64,000 nucleotides of DNA from an uncultured Bacteroidales bacterium (lineage in GTDB: Bacteria > Bacteroidota > Bacteroidia > Bacteroidales > Paludibacteraceae): positions 42,630-106,629 of the forward strand of contig CAKULK010000009.1 of the NCBI GenBank assembly GCA_934667275.1, read 5' to 3'. Under the pieces are notes generated by a model that saw only the letters and a list, made by a program, of their open reading frames with translations, had not been told where the DNA came from and did not search any database. Shown one piece after another: positions 52,397-60,722 of this stretch (position 1 is its first letter; every line of letters begins with the position of its first letter). Position numbers and translations under genes: made by a program.

Positions 52397-53812
52397 ATGA
52401 AAAAGGTATTTCTTTTCCTCTTGGCGGCAGCCGCAATGACGGCGTGCCAAAGCAAACCTGCACAGACCGCTGCGCCTGTGCAGGACACCGCAACCGTCTA
52501 TATGACGCAGGAGATTTCGCAAGAATCGCTTGTGCGTATCTTCCAAGCCCTTGGCGTGGAGCCGCAAGGCAAAGTGGCAGTCAAAGTCTCCACGGGCGAA
52601 CCGGGCGGGCATAATTTCCTCAACCCGCAGTTGGTCAAGCCGTTGGTGGACTTGGTGCAAGGCACGATTGTGGAGTGCAACACCGCTTATCAGGGTAAAC
52701 GCTATACCGTGGAAGACCACAAACAGGTGTTCATCGACCATGGTTGGACGGCTATCGCCCCCTGCGACCTGCTGGACGAGTTCGGCGAGGTGCGTATCCC
52801 CGTGCGCGACACGCTGCATATTCATTATGACCTTGTGGGCGAGCACCTGACCCATTATGATTTCTTAGTCAATCTGGCGCACTTCAAGGGGCACGCGATG
52901 GGCGGTTTCGGCGGTGTGCTGAAGAACCAGAGTATCGGCATCGCTTCGCGCAACGGCAAGGCGTATATCCATACGGCAGGCAAGACTGCTGACCCCGAAC
53001 AACTCTGGGGCAATATCCCCGAACAAGACCTGTTCCACGAGTCGATGGCAGCCGCTGCCGACGGCGTACACCAATACTTTAACGTAACCAAGAACAAGGA
53101 ACTCGGTACCGATTGCGTCCGCACCGTCTATGTCAACGTAATGAACAACCTGTCGGTGGATTGCGACTGCGACAGCCACCCTGCCGCCCCCGAGATGAAG
53201 AATGTCGGTATTCTGGCTTCGCTCGACCCCGTGGCGCTTGACCAAGCCTGCGTGGACATTGTCTTCAACTACCCGTCCACCGATGAAGACAACGCTGCGG
53301 CTCTTATCGAGCGTATCAACTCGCGCCATGGTATTCGCACCATTGAGCGTGCGGCGGAGATTGGTCTCGGCACACGCAACTACCACTTGGTCAGCATTGA
53401 CGGCGAGAATATGCTCGGTTACCTGCAAGCCAACGGCTGGTCGCTGGTTGTCCGTAACCACGGCGAGCAGACCCACTACACCCAACACGGTGTGCGCGAC
53501 CTCTACGAGTTGCAGAACTCGCCCGTGCTACAGGGCGCTGCCGTAGCCGACAAGATTATCGGCAAGGGTGCTGCCGCGCTGATGATTGCAGGCGGCGTGA
53601 AATATGTTACCACCGAGGCTATCTCGCAGGAGGCAATCGATATGCTGCGCAAGGCGGGTATCGATGTGCAGTACCACGAGGTGCTGGACTATATCCCAAA
53701 CCACGACCAGACGGGCGAGTGCCCAATCGAGCAGCGTCTGCACGGCATTGACGACCCCGCGGAATGCCTGCCCGTTGTGAATGCGTTTGTGGAATCCATG
53801 AGCAATAAATAA
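52397..53812 (+). CDS. DUF362 domain lipoprotein
   Basis: 471 residues from ATG 52397 (MKKVFLFLLAAAAMTACQS). The lipobox TAC and the promoter position decide the start; the upstream extension lies inside mnmA. The DUF362 domain shows KVSTGEPGGHNFL, EDHKQVFIDHGW, HYDFLVNLAHFKGHAMGGFGG (in parts), CDCDSHPAAP with several cysteines and LDQACVDIV, which in related proteins lies near iron-sulphur clusters. The last 70 residues (MLRKAGIDVQYHEV) extend the family. It stands first in an operon with a ferredoxin-like membrane protein and a Tat-exported reductase, so it probably acts in electron transfer at the cell envelope. Confidence 0.85.
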   Translation: MKKVFLFLLAAAAMTACQSKPAQTAAPVQDTATVYMTQEISQESLVRIFQALGVEPQGKVAVKVSTGEPGGHNFLNPQLVKPLVDLVQGTIVECNTAYQGKRYTVEDHKQVFIDHGWTAIAPCDLLDEFGEVRIPVRDTLHIHYDLVGEHLTHYDFLVNLAHFKGHAMGGFGGVLKNQSIGIASRNGKAYIHTAGKTADPEQLWGNIPEQDLFHESMAAAADGVHQYFNVTKNKELGTDCVRTVYVNVMNNLSVDCDCDSHPAAPEMKNVGILASLDPVALDQACVDIVFNYPSTDEDNAAALIERINSRHGIRTIERAAEIGLGTRNYHLVSIDGENMLGYLQANGWSLVVRNHGEQTHYTQHGVRDLYELQNSPVLQGAAVADKIIGKGAAALMIAGGVKYVTTEAISQEAIDMLRKAGIDVQYHEVLDYIPNHDQTGECPIEQRLHGIDDPAECLPVVNAFVESMSNK

Positions 53813-53817
53813 ATCCT

Positions 53818-55311
53818 ATGCTTCGCAAGATTCGTATCGCCCTTGCCGCCGTTGTCTTTGTGCTGATTACCGCCCTGTTTCTGGACTATACAGGCACGCT
53901 GCACCACTGGTTCGGCTGGTTGGCAAAGATTCAGTTCCTGCCTGCCCTGCTCGCGCTCAATGTGGGTGTGGTGGTGGCGCTGGTGCTGCTCACGCTCGTT
54001 TTCGGGCGTGTCTATTGCTCGGTCATCTGCCCGCTCGGTATCTTCCAGGACATCATCTCGTGGTTCAGCGGGTTGCGCAAGAAAAAGAAATACCGTTTCT
54101 CCTATTCCCCCGCCAAGTCGTGGCTGCGCTACACCGTACTGGTGCTGTTCGTGGTGGCGATGATAGCGGGTGTGGGCTCTTTCGTGGCGTTGCTTGCGCC
54201 GTATAGTGCCTACGGGCGTATGGTGCAGAATCTCCTGATGCCGCTCTACGACTGGGCAAACAACGGCATCGCCTACCTCGCCGAGCGTGCGGGCAGTTAT
54301 GCCGTCTATGACAAAGAGGTATGGGTGCGCAGTTGGGTGACTTTCGGTGTCGCGCTGACCACCCTCGTGGTGCTTTTCGTACTTGCGTGGCGCAACGGGC
54401 GCACCTATTGCAACACTATCTGCCCTGTGGGTACGATGCTCAGTTTTCTGGCGCGTTTCTCGTGGTTTCGTGTGCATATCGATACCGGCAAATGCAATGG
54501 CTGCCATCTCTGCGAACGCAGTTGCAAAGCCGCGTGCATTGATGCTACCCACCACACCGTGGACCATTCGCGCTGCGTGGCATGCGGCAACTGCTTGGAG
54601 AAATGCCGCCGCAATGCCATCCGCTATACCCATACGCCGCTGCGCAAGAAGACCGCTGCCCCCGTAGAGACACAGACGGGCGAGTCAGTAGATACCTCCC
54701 GCCGCAGTTTTTTGGTCGGGGCGGCTATCGCTACCACCACGGCAGCCCTTGCGCAGGAGAAGAAAAAGATTGACGGCGGTCTGGCGGCTATCGAAGACAA
54801 GGTAGCCCCGAAACGTCTCACGCCCATCACCCCGCCGGGGTCGCTCTCGGCGAAGAATATGGCAAAGCACTGCACCGCTTGCCAACTCTGCGTCTCCGCC
54901 TGCCCCAATGACGTGCTGCGTCCCTCGCAGGATGTACTTACGCTGATGCAACCCGTGATGTCCTACGAGCGAGGCTACTGCCGCCCCGAGTGCACCCGTT
55001 GCAGCGAGGTCTGCCCCGCGGGGGCTATCCGTCCCATCACCCGTGAGGACAAGTCCGCCACGCAGATAGGGCACGCCGTATGGGTACGCAAGAACTGCGT
55101 GCCGCTCACCGACAATGTTGAGTGTGGCAACTGCGCACGCCACTGCCCGTCGGGGGCTATCACTATGGTGCATATCGACGGTTACGCACACGCCGTGCCG
55201 TCCGTCAATACCGAGCGGTGTATCGGCTGCGGCGCCTGCGAGAACCTCTGCCCCGCACGCCCGTTCAGCGCCATCTATGTGGAGGGCAACGAAGTACACC
55301 GGACCATTTAG
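53818..55311 (+). CDS. Polyferredoxin membrane protein (NapH/NosR-like)
   Basis: 497 residues. The N-terminal half has about five membrane helices with paired CxxxCP motifs at cytoplasmic ends (YCSVICPLG near 70, YCNTICPVG near 200), as in NapH/NosR-type quinol dehydrogenases. Then come ferredoxin clusters: CNGCHLCERSCKAAC, CVACGNCLEKCRRNA, CTACQLCVSACP, and CIGCGACENLCPARP, enough for four or more 4Fe-4S clusters. A twin-arginine-like SRRSFLVGAA segment in the middle (about 300) suggests a fusion of a membrane part with an exported ferredoxin. It starts 6 bp after the DUF362 gene; electrons probably pass to the next gene's product. Confidence 0.88.
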   Translation: MLRKIRIALAAVVFVLITALFLDYTGTLHHWFGWLAKIQFLPALLALNVGVVVALVLLTLVFGRVYCSVICPLGIFQDIISWFSGLRKKKKYRFSYSPAKSWLRYTVLVLFVVAMIAGVGSFVALLAPYSAYGRMVQNLLMPLYDWANNGIAYLAERAGSYAVYDKEVWVRSWVTFGVALTTLVVLFVLAWRNGRTYCNTICPVGTMLSFLARFSWFRVHIDTGKCNGCHLCERSCKAACIDATHHTVDHSRCVACGNCLEKCRRNAIRYTHTPLRKKTAAPVETQTGESVDTSRRSFLVGAAIATTTAALAQEKKKIDGGLAAIEDKVAPKRLTPITPPGSLSAKNMAKHCTACQLCVSACPNDVLRPSQDVLTLMQPVMSYERGYCRPECTRCSEVCPAGAIRPITREDKSATQIGHAVWVRKNCVPLTDNVECGNCARHCPSGAITMVHIDGYAHAVPSVNTERCIGCGACENLCPARPFSAIYVEGNEVHRTI

Positions 55312-55321
55312 CAGCAAGACT

Positions 55322-56719
55322 ATGAACAGACGAGATTTTCTCAAGACTATAGGCGGAGGCGCAGTAGCCTCTTCGGCATTGCTCAGTGCCTGCACCGGTC
55401 GCACCGCTGACGGGCAGTCGCCCGCCGAGAGCCGCGAACCCGACGGCAGCCAAATGACCTATCGCACCAATCCCAACACGGGCGACCGTGTCTCGCTCCT
55501 CGGCTACGGTATGATGCGTCTGCCCGTAGAGGGCGGGGCAAGCGGACGCGAGAACAGCAACGCGCCCATCGACCAGGATATGGTCAACCGTCAGGTGGAT
55601 TATGCCCTTGCGCACGGCGTCAACTATTTCGATACATCGCCCGCCTACTGCCAGGGACGTTCCGAGCGTGCCACGGGTATTGCGCTGCACCGCCACCCGC
55701 GGTCGTCCTATTTTATTGCCACCAAACTCTCCAATTTCAGCCCCACCACGTGGAGCCGCCGCGCCTCGCAGGAGATGTTCGAGAACTCGCTCCGCGAACT
55801 GCAGACCGACTATGTGGACTATCTGCTGCTCCACGGCATCGGCTTCGGGCAGAAACCGATGGAGGAGTTTTACAAACGCTATATAGATAACGGTGTTCTC
55901 GACTGGCTCGTGGAGCAGAAACGCAAAGGGCGTATCCGCAATCTTGGTTTCTCCTACCACGGCGACATCAACGTGTTCGACCTCGCCCTGCGCTGGTTCG
56001 ACGAGGGCAAGTATCATTGGGACTTTGCACAAATCGAACTCAACTACCTCGACTGGCACTATGCCAACGAAATCAATCCGCGCAACACCGATGCCGAATA
56101 CCTCTACGGCGAACTGCACAAGCGCGGTATCCCTGCCGTTATCATGGAGCCGCTGCTCGGCGGACGCTTGGCGCGTGTGCCCGACTATATCGTGGCGAAG
56201 ATGAAGAGCCGCGAACCCGAACAGTCGGTGGCTTCATGGGCGTTCCGTTTTGCCGGTACACCTGAGGGTGTGCTCACAGTCCTGAGCGGTATGACCTATA
56301 TGGAACACCTGCGCGAGAACCTGCATACCTATTCACCCTTGCGCCCCATCACGCCCGACGAGGACGCGTTCCTGATGAAGATAGCGGACGACATTTACAA
56401 CCTCAATACCATTCCCTGCAACGAGTGCAACTACTGCATGCCGTGCCCGTACGGTATCAATATCCCCGCTGTCTTCTCGCACTACAACCGCTGTATCAAC
56501 GAGGGGCATGTGCCGAACAACGCCCAAGACCCCGAGTACTGGCGCGCCCGTCGTGCGTTCCTTGTGGGCTATGACCGATCCGTGCCTAAGTTGCGTCAGG
56601 CGAGCCATTGTATCGGTTGCCGCCAATGTGTGGAGCATTGCCCGCAGAACATCCAGATCCCCGACGAACTCCACCGCATCGACCGCTACGTCGAGCAACT
56701 TAAACAAGGCACACTATAG
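55322..56719 (+). CDS. Tat-exported aldo/keto reductase with C-terminal 4Fe-4S domain
   Basis: 465 residues from ATG 55322 (MNRRDFLKTIGGGAVASSA): the twin-arginine signal RRDFLK decides the start. Body is the aldo/keto reductase barrel (GYGMMRLPVEGG, YFDTSPAYCQGRSE, with Tyr and Asp of the active site, and later LHGIGFGQKP and LGFSYHGDI). C-terminal cysteines CNECNYCMPCPYGINIP and CIGCRQCVEHCPQNIQIP bind two clusters. Such AKR-ferredoxin fusions are known in anaerobes. Encoded 10 bp after the polyferredoxin gene, forming a three-gene redox operon. Substrate unknown. Confidence 0.9.
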   Translation: MNRRDFLKTIGGGAVASSALLSACTGRTADGQSPAESREPDGSQMTYRTNPNTGDRVSLLGYGMMRLPVEGGASGRENSNAPIDQDMVNRQVDYALAHGVNYFDTSPAYCQGRSERATGIALHRHPRSSYFIATKLSNFSPTTWSRRASQEMFENSLRELQTDYVDYLLLHGIGFGQKPMEEFYKRYIDNGVLDWLVEQKRKGRIRNLGFSYHGDINVFDLALRWFDEGKYHWDFAQIELNYLDWHYANEINPRNTDAEYLYGELHKRGIPAVIMEPLLGGRLARVPDYIVAKMKSREPEQSVASWAFRFAGTPEGVLTVLSGMTYMEHLRENLHTYSPLRPITPDEDAFLMKIADDIYNLNTIPCNECNYCMPCPYGINIPAVFSHYNRCINEGHVPNNAQDPEYWRARRAFLVGYDRSVPKLRQASHCIGCRQCVEHCPQNIQIPDELHRIDRYVEQLKQGTL

Positions 56720-57119
56720 GTATGTACAATTTACGATATACGATTGATGTATAAATTGTGATTGATGTACGATTGAGTCTTATCACGTGGGCTGTCCCAA
56801 TGACTTCCACTTGTACCCCGTAGTAAATCGGATTATCGAAAGACGGTGCAAAGATAATACACAAAACGCCGTTTTGCAACGACAGCAGTCAATGAAATAC
56901 AAACAAATCATTGACTGCTGTCATTTTTGTTCTCCATAAATGCCCGTTAATCAGCCGTTAATGATTGTAATTATCCCACAAATGAGCCATTTGCATTATC
57001 TGGTGCATATGCTCCGTTAATCATCGCCAATAAACCATTAATGCATTATGGGGAAGAGTTATCCATTAAAGTCCATTAAACAGCCATTGTATATTCAAAT
57101 TATCAGTATTACTTTCGCA
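56720..57119. other. Intergenic region with scattered CCGTTAATCA/CCATTAAA words
   Basis: No gene seen. Words such as CCGTTAATCA and CCATTAAAGnCCATTAAA recur here (56940-57085) and also at 45445-45525, suggesting an old dispersed repeat. The promoter-dyad element at 56847-56922 lies within. Confidence 0.5.
56847..56922 (-). repeat. Promoter-plus-dyad element, copy 2
   Basis: Related to 4904-4980. GACAGCAGTCAATG (56881-56894) and CATTGACTGCTGTC (56909-56922) form a perfect 14-bp stem; on the minus strand GTTG, 20 bp and TATCTTTG (56849-56856) follow. On the plus strand the hairpin is followed by TTTTTGTT and could be the terminator of the redox operon. Confidence 0.65.
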
Positions 57120-57313
57120 GCGATTTAACATCAAAGTGTGGAGCAAGACCGAAAAGCCCATAGCACAGAAAGCAGTTTTTTATGTTCCGTCCCCACACTT
57201 TTACATCCGGAAACAGGATAGTTCGTTGGGCAAACAATGACCCCGTATTCACAATGAATGTTCACAGATGTAGCGATGTCAAATCAAATGCAATAATCAA
57301 AATCATTATCATT
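57120..57313 (+). ncRNA. Candidate bridge RNA of the IS110 element
   Basis: The space just upstream of the transposase gene is the place where IS110-group elements encode the guide (bridge) RNA. AAAGTGTGG (57133-57141) pairs with CCACACTTT (57193-57201), closing a loop of about 50 nt, so a folded RNA of under 200 nt is plausible. Target- and donor-binding loops cannot be assigned without the empty site. Confidence 0.4.
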
Positions 57314-58342
57314 ATGCGTTATATCGGTATTGACGTCAGCAAAGCGACCCTCATGGTCGCTTACCCGCAAGACAACAAAAAGTACAAAACCCGTGAGTTC
57401 CAGAACACCACGACAGGCATCCACAGCCTTGTTGCCACTCTGTTGCCTGATGACCACTGCGTCATGGAAGCCACCGGCAACTACGGCTATCTGTTGCTCT
57501 ATCTCCTGGAAAAGGCAGGTATCTGCACCAGTATGGAGAACCCACTCAAAGTGAAGAATTTCGCCCGCACGATGCTCACTGTTACCAAGACAGACAAGGC
57601 GGATGCACAGTTGCTTTCCCTCTACGGGGAGCGCATGAAACCCGAACCGTACAAGATACCTTCCGAGGCACTCCTGTTGCTCAAACAGAAAAGGGCGGTG
57701 CTCAGGCAGTTCAAGAAGCAACTCCTTGCCAACAACAACCTCAAAAAGGCGTTGGAGGCAATGCCCAAACAAGACCACAAAGCCATCAAAGCCATTGAGA
57801 AAGTGAGCATTACCTTGGAGAAGCAAATCAAAGCGGTGGAGGAGGAACTCAACACCCTCACGCAGGCTGAGTTTAACCAGCAGATGAGCAGACTGACCAC
57901 CATCAAAGGCATAGGAACGGCACTTGCTGCGGCACTCATCATCACCACAGGAGGCTTTACCTACTTTGACAACGCCAAGCAAGTATCGCGGTACCTGGGG
58001 TTCTGCCCGACCTATCAGCAGTCGGGGACGTCAATACATGTCAAAGGGCACATTAACCGCAACGGAGACCCTTATCTGAGGTCGCAACTCTATGTCGCAT
58101 CGTGGTCGATGATACGACATAACACCGCCTGCGGGGAACTCTATACGCGGTTGCGGAAGAGAGGCAAATCAGGGAAACTAGCGTTGGTGGCGGTGATGAA
58201 CAAGGTCATCCGGCAGAGTTTTGCCGTTGTCAAACACAACACCGATTACCAAGACGGGTTTGTCTCCGAGAAACCCCAGCCACTCCCCGCAGGGAGCGCC
58301 CGCCGGCAAGGGAGTGTCGGTACACTCCCGACGAGGCGGTAA
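57314..58342 (+). mobile_element. IS110-family transposase (DEDD recombinase)
   Basis: 342 residues from ATG 57314 (MRYIGIDVSKATLMVAYP). The N-terminal RuvC-like domain has the DEDD set Asp7, Glu52 (VMEATGNYG), Asp94 and Asp97 (KTDKADAQL). The C-terminal Transposase_20 domain shows LTTIKGIGTALAAALI, FCPTYQQSGTSI with a likely catalytic Ser, and YLRSQLYVASWSMIRHN. The frame is intact, so the element may be active. Element ends are not defined by inverted repeats in this family and cannot be set from sequence alone; noncoding flanks on both sides are likely part of it. Confidence 0.92.
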
Positions 58343-58644
58343 ACCACTTTTTTACTCATAAAAAGCACTTTTTTGACATAGTTCGTTAAAACATTAAGAA
58401 ACCTGTAACTATTCACGAATTAGTCATTAATTTCGTAGTATGTTGCCTGTTATATTCGGTCAAAAACTGCCAACAAATCTCTACAATATCAACCTATAAT
58501 ACACTTGTCCGTCACGAAAGACTTTCTGTGAGGTGCTGCTGTCGGCAGATATGTTCTACACGGCGGTGGCGGGTACAAACTGCGCCTCAAGGGTGAGGTC
58601 TTCGGTGGCGTCAGCAGGTACGGGTTGTCCGTAACACCATATGT
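58343..58644. other. Flank of the IS110 element with a decayed gene end
   Basis: No intact gene. On the minus strand about 58490-58550 encodes ADSSTSQKVFRDGQVYYR, close to the ending (KVFRDGQVYIxR) that many secreted Bacteroidales proteins carry, but stops interrupt it upstream. It looks like the tail of a gene destroyed near the IS insertion. The 3' end of the element probably lies within 58343-58480. Confidence 0.45.
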
Positions 58645-58920
58645 TTATTTGGTGAGGAGTTGCTGTATCTGTTTGGCATCGGAGCGGGTGAAACCGTTGG
58701 CAACGGTTACTTGTCCGCCATTGGTCTCGATGATGATGTCGGCAAAGAGTAGTCCCGCTTTGAGTGAGACACTGCCAATGTTATTGCGTTGGATAATTGT
58801 GGTGGCATAGCCAATGAGCCGTGCCTTGTAGAATGTAACTTTCTCATCGTCTATCTCCAACTTGTCGGGGAAAACCACATTGCCACCTGTGATATGGCTG
58901 GCTGAAAACTTGTAGGTCAT
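58645..58920 (-). CDS. Small PH-like domain protein
   Basis: 91 residues from ATG 58920 (MTYKFSASHITGGNVVFPDK). Seven-strand plus helix pattern of a bacterial PH domain: NVVFPDKLEIDDEKVTFYKAR (in parts), TTIIQRNNIGSVSL, FADIIIETNGG, and a terminal helix with the R-S-D-A motif (TRSDAKQIQQLL). Bacterial PH domains bind proteins or membranes. It is the last gene of the six-gene operon and starts 14 bp after the DUF4230 gene. Confidence 0.7.
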   Translation of the reverse strand: MTYKFSASHITGGNVVFPDKLEIDDEKVTFYKARLIGYATTIIQRNNIGSVSLKAGLLFADIIIETNGGQVTVANGFTRSDAKQIQQLLTK

Positions 58921-58934
58921 AATGCTGTACTTGT

Positions 58935-59606
58935 TTATTCTATTGCTAATTGCTTCGTTGTTGCTTGTATGGCACATTGGGCGGGTAGTTCTTGTTGCAA
59001 GAGTTCGATGTCCTTGTAGCCCAAACCGAGGAAGAGGGCGCGTATCTGTTTTTTGCCGTTGATAGATGCCCGTTCTAACAGATTGGCTTTCATCGCCTCG
59101 TTTTTTATATCCTGTATGCCTTTTGCATGTGCTTTTTTAATCTCATCTTCCGTCCAATATCCCTCGTCCGTATAGTATTCCCATTGCGTGGGATTGGCTA
59201 TAACATCCAAAATCTCAATAGGCGGAAGAACAATGGTCAGTTTTCCGTTGATATATCGGAAATCATCCGGTTTGATTTTCTTCAAGTCATATCCGGCACG
59301 TACAATACCGCTGGCAATAAGACATAATTCATCGTGCATAGCATCATTGATGGGCTTTACACCCATTTTGTCAATGATGTCGCCTAATCCGTTATCTGCT
59401 ACTTGGTGTCGTTTTCTCTCGGTAACGATTGTTTCACAGAAAAACGAGGCGGTAGTCAGTTCGGCTATCTCCCGAATAGATACAATCAAGTTCCGAGTAG
59501 GCTCTATGCTGCTGTATTGTTTGCCGTATTGCTTCTTCTTCAATAGCACAAACGCAACCAACACGACTGCCACACAACCGCTAATACAGCATATCATTAT
59601 ATCCAT
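58935..59606 (-). CDS. DUF4230 protein with N-terminal membrane anchor
   Basis: 223 residues. One N-terminal membrane helix (IMICCISGCVAVVLVAFVLL) and a DUF4230 body: LIVSIREIAELTTASFFCET, ICLIASGIVRAGYDL-like LCLIASGIVRAGYDLKKI and the strand pair GKLTIVLPPIEILDVIA (in parts). A late helix (IKNEAMKANLLERA) fits the family. Function unknown; anchored in the inner membrane. The start overlaps the stop of the second DUF4230 gene as TAATG. Confidence 0.75.
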   Translation of the reverse strand: MDIMICCISGCVAVVLVAFVLLKKKQYGKQYSSIEPTRNLIVSIREIAELTTASFFCETIVTERKRHQVADNGLGDIIDKMGVKPINDAMHDELCLIASGIVRAGYDLKKIKPDDFRYINGKLTIVLPPIEILDVIANPTQWEYYTDEGYWTEDEIKKAHAKGIQDIKNEAMKANLLERASINGKKQIRALFLGLGYKDIELLQQELPAQCAIQATTKQLAIE

Positions 59607-60157
59607 TAGTCCTTGAATTTGAAATTAACGATTTGAAATCCTAATTGCTTGAGTGGCAACTCAAAGAAATTCATAATGTTGCGTTCCGCCTCTTTCAAAA
59701 TACCCATCTTGGTAATATCATTCACTATATTGTTTTCTGCTTGAATAAATAAATTATTTATTTCGGTTGCCTTAAACGGTTTGCGAAGCAGATAACTATC
59801 CACCTTGTCGTACACTTTGTGTCTTTCATCGCTCGGCATATTGTAGGAGATGAGTTGGGCGTGGGGTAAAGACAGGGTAATGGTTTTGTTTATTTCATCA
59901 ATTACCGTTTCCGAGGGGTCGTATTTGCTCAAGTCGATACCTGCTTTCAGATAAACGGTACAAGTAAACAATATCTTTCGGTCTCCTTTCTTCTTAATGT
60001 TTGTATCTATTCCCAATAGTTTGTAATTCTCATCTGTCGCTTTCACTATCTTTTTTACAGTATACTCCACTGTTGACAGTTCCGACACTGACATCAAACT
60101 ATTGACAGTTTGATTTGCTCTTTGCTTGAGCGATAATTTCTTTCTCGAAAAACACAT
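59606..60157 (-). CDS. DUF4230 protein, soluble version
   Basis: 183 residues without a membrane helix but with the same body plan as its neighbour: SELSTVEYTVKKIVKA (start of the domain), CTVYLKAGIDLSKYDPS, KTITLSLPHAQLISYNM, a helical stretch and the end LPLKQLGFQIVNFKFKD. It probably pairs with the membrane-anchored DUF4230 protein; the two genes are translationally coupled (TAATG). Function unknown. Confidence 0.72.
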   Translation of the reverse strand: MCFSRKKLSLKQRANQTVNSLMSVSELSTVEYTVKKIVKATDENYKLLGIDTNIKKKGDRKILFTCTVYLKAGIDLSKYDPSETVIDEINKTITLSLPHAQLISYNMPSDERHKVYDKVDSYLLRKPFKATEINNLFIQAENNIVNDITKMGILKEAERNIMNFFELPLKQLGFQIVNFKFKD

Positions 60158-60184
60158 ATGCTAACTAACCACTAATGAAGTGAT

Positions 60185-60225
60185 ATACTATCGGAAAACA
60201 CATCATTAGTATCTTCCGATAGTAT
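60185..60225 (-). terminator. 12-bp perfect hairpin between the repeat-protein and DUF4230 genes
   Basis: ATACTATCGGAA (60185-60196) pairs with TTCCGATAGTAT (60214-60225), loop about 17 nt. It may attenuate expression of the three distal genes rather than end the operon. Confidence 0.55.
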
Positions 60226-60241
60226 AAAATATCAAATGGCA

Positions 60242-60655
60242 CTAAAAGGATAATACAACGGCTGCAATCACTGCGATAGGTATCAATCCATCAACATTAA
60301 ACATAATATCAGAATAACTTGTGGAATGTCCTCTGTAAACATTCTTTCCATCAAAGCCAAATAAAATATCAGAATAACTTGTGGAGTTCCCACGGTAGAA
60401 TTTTTTACCATCCCAATTCCCTACACAATCTGAATAACTGGCAGAATTTCCTCTATAAAGTTTTTTACCATCCCAGTTAAACAGCACATCAGAATAACTG
60501 GATGAGTTTCCTTTGTAAATTTTCTTTCCATCATAGTTAAGTAGTGTATCGGAATAACTTGTGGAAGTCCCACGATAGAATTTTTTGCCATCCCAATTCC
60601 CCGCACAATTAGAATACGAAGTAGAACTACCTCGATAAAGTCTTACATTTTGCAT
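60242..60655 (-). CDS. 20-residue tandem repeat protein with hydrophobic tail
   Basis: 137 residues in six near-perfect repeats of 20 residues: consensus xYRGNSTSYSDxxxNWDGKK, encoded by matching 60-bp DNA units. The last 14 residues (IPIAVIAAVVLS) form a hydrophobic tail that may sit in a membrane. The repeats suggest a closed, propeller-like or beta-flower fold; I recall similar Bacteroidales proteins described as 5-fold beta-flower proteins but cannot verify it. The nearly identical DNA repeats imply that copy number changes easily. Starts after a 67-bp gap from the gene upstream. Confidence 0.75.
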   Translation of the reverse strand: MQNVRLYRGSSTSYSNCAGNWDGKKFYRGTSTSYSDTLLNYDGKKIYKGNSSSYSDVLFNWDGKKLYRGNSASYSDCVGNWDGKKFYRGNSTSYSDILFGFDGKNVYRGHSTSYSDIMFNVDGLIPIAVIAAVVLSF

Positions 60656-60722
60656 AATACAATAGATTTAATTAAGTTTTTGCCTACTCTTTGTACGGAT
60701 TTTCGGCTTCCTCCGTTGGATT

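Noticed and set aside
53689..54633. 314-codon minus-strand frame opposite the polyferredoxin gene
   Set aside because: Antisense of cysteine-rich ferredoxin coding sequence; no homology.
57182..57313. Longer N-terminus for the IS110 transposase
   Set aside because: The family starts at MRYIGIDVSK; the upstream codons overlap the likely guide-RNA region.
60242..60655. CRISPR-like array from the 60-bp repeats
   Set aside because: Repeats are contiguous without spacers and in frame with a protein of matching 20-residue repeats.
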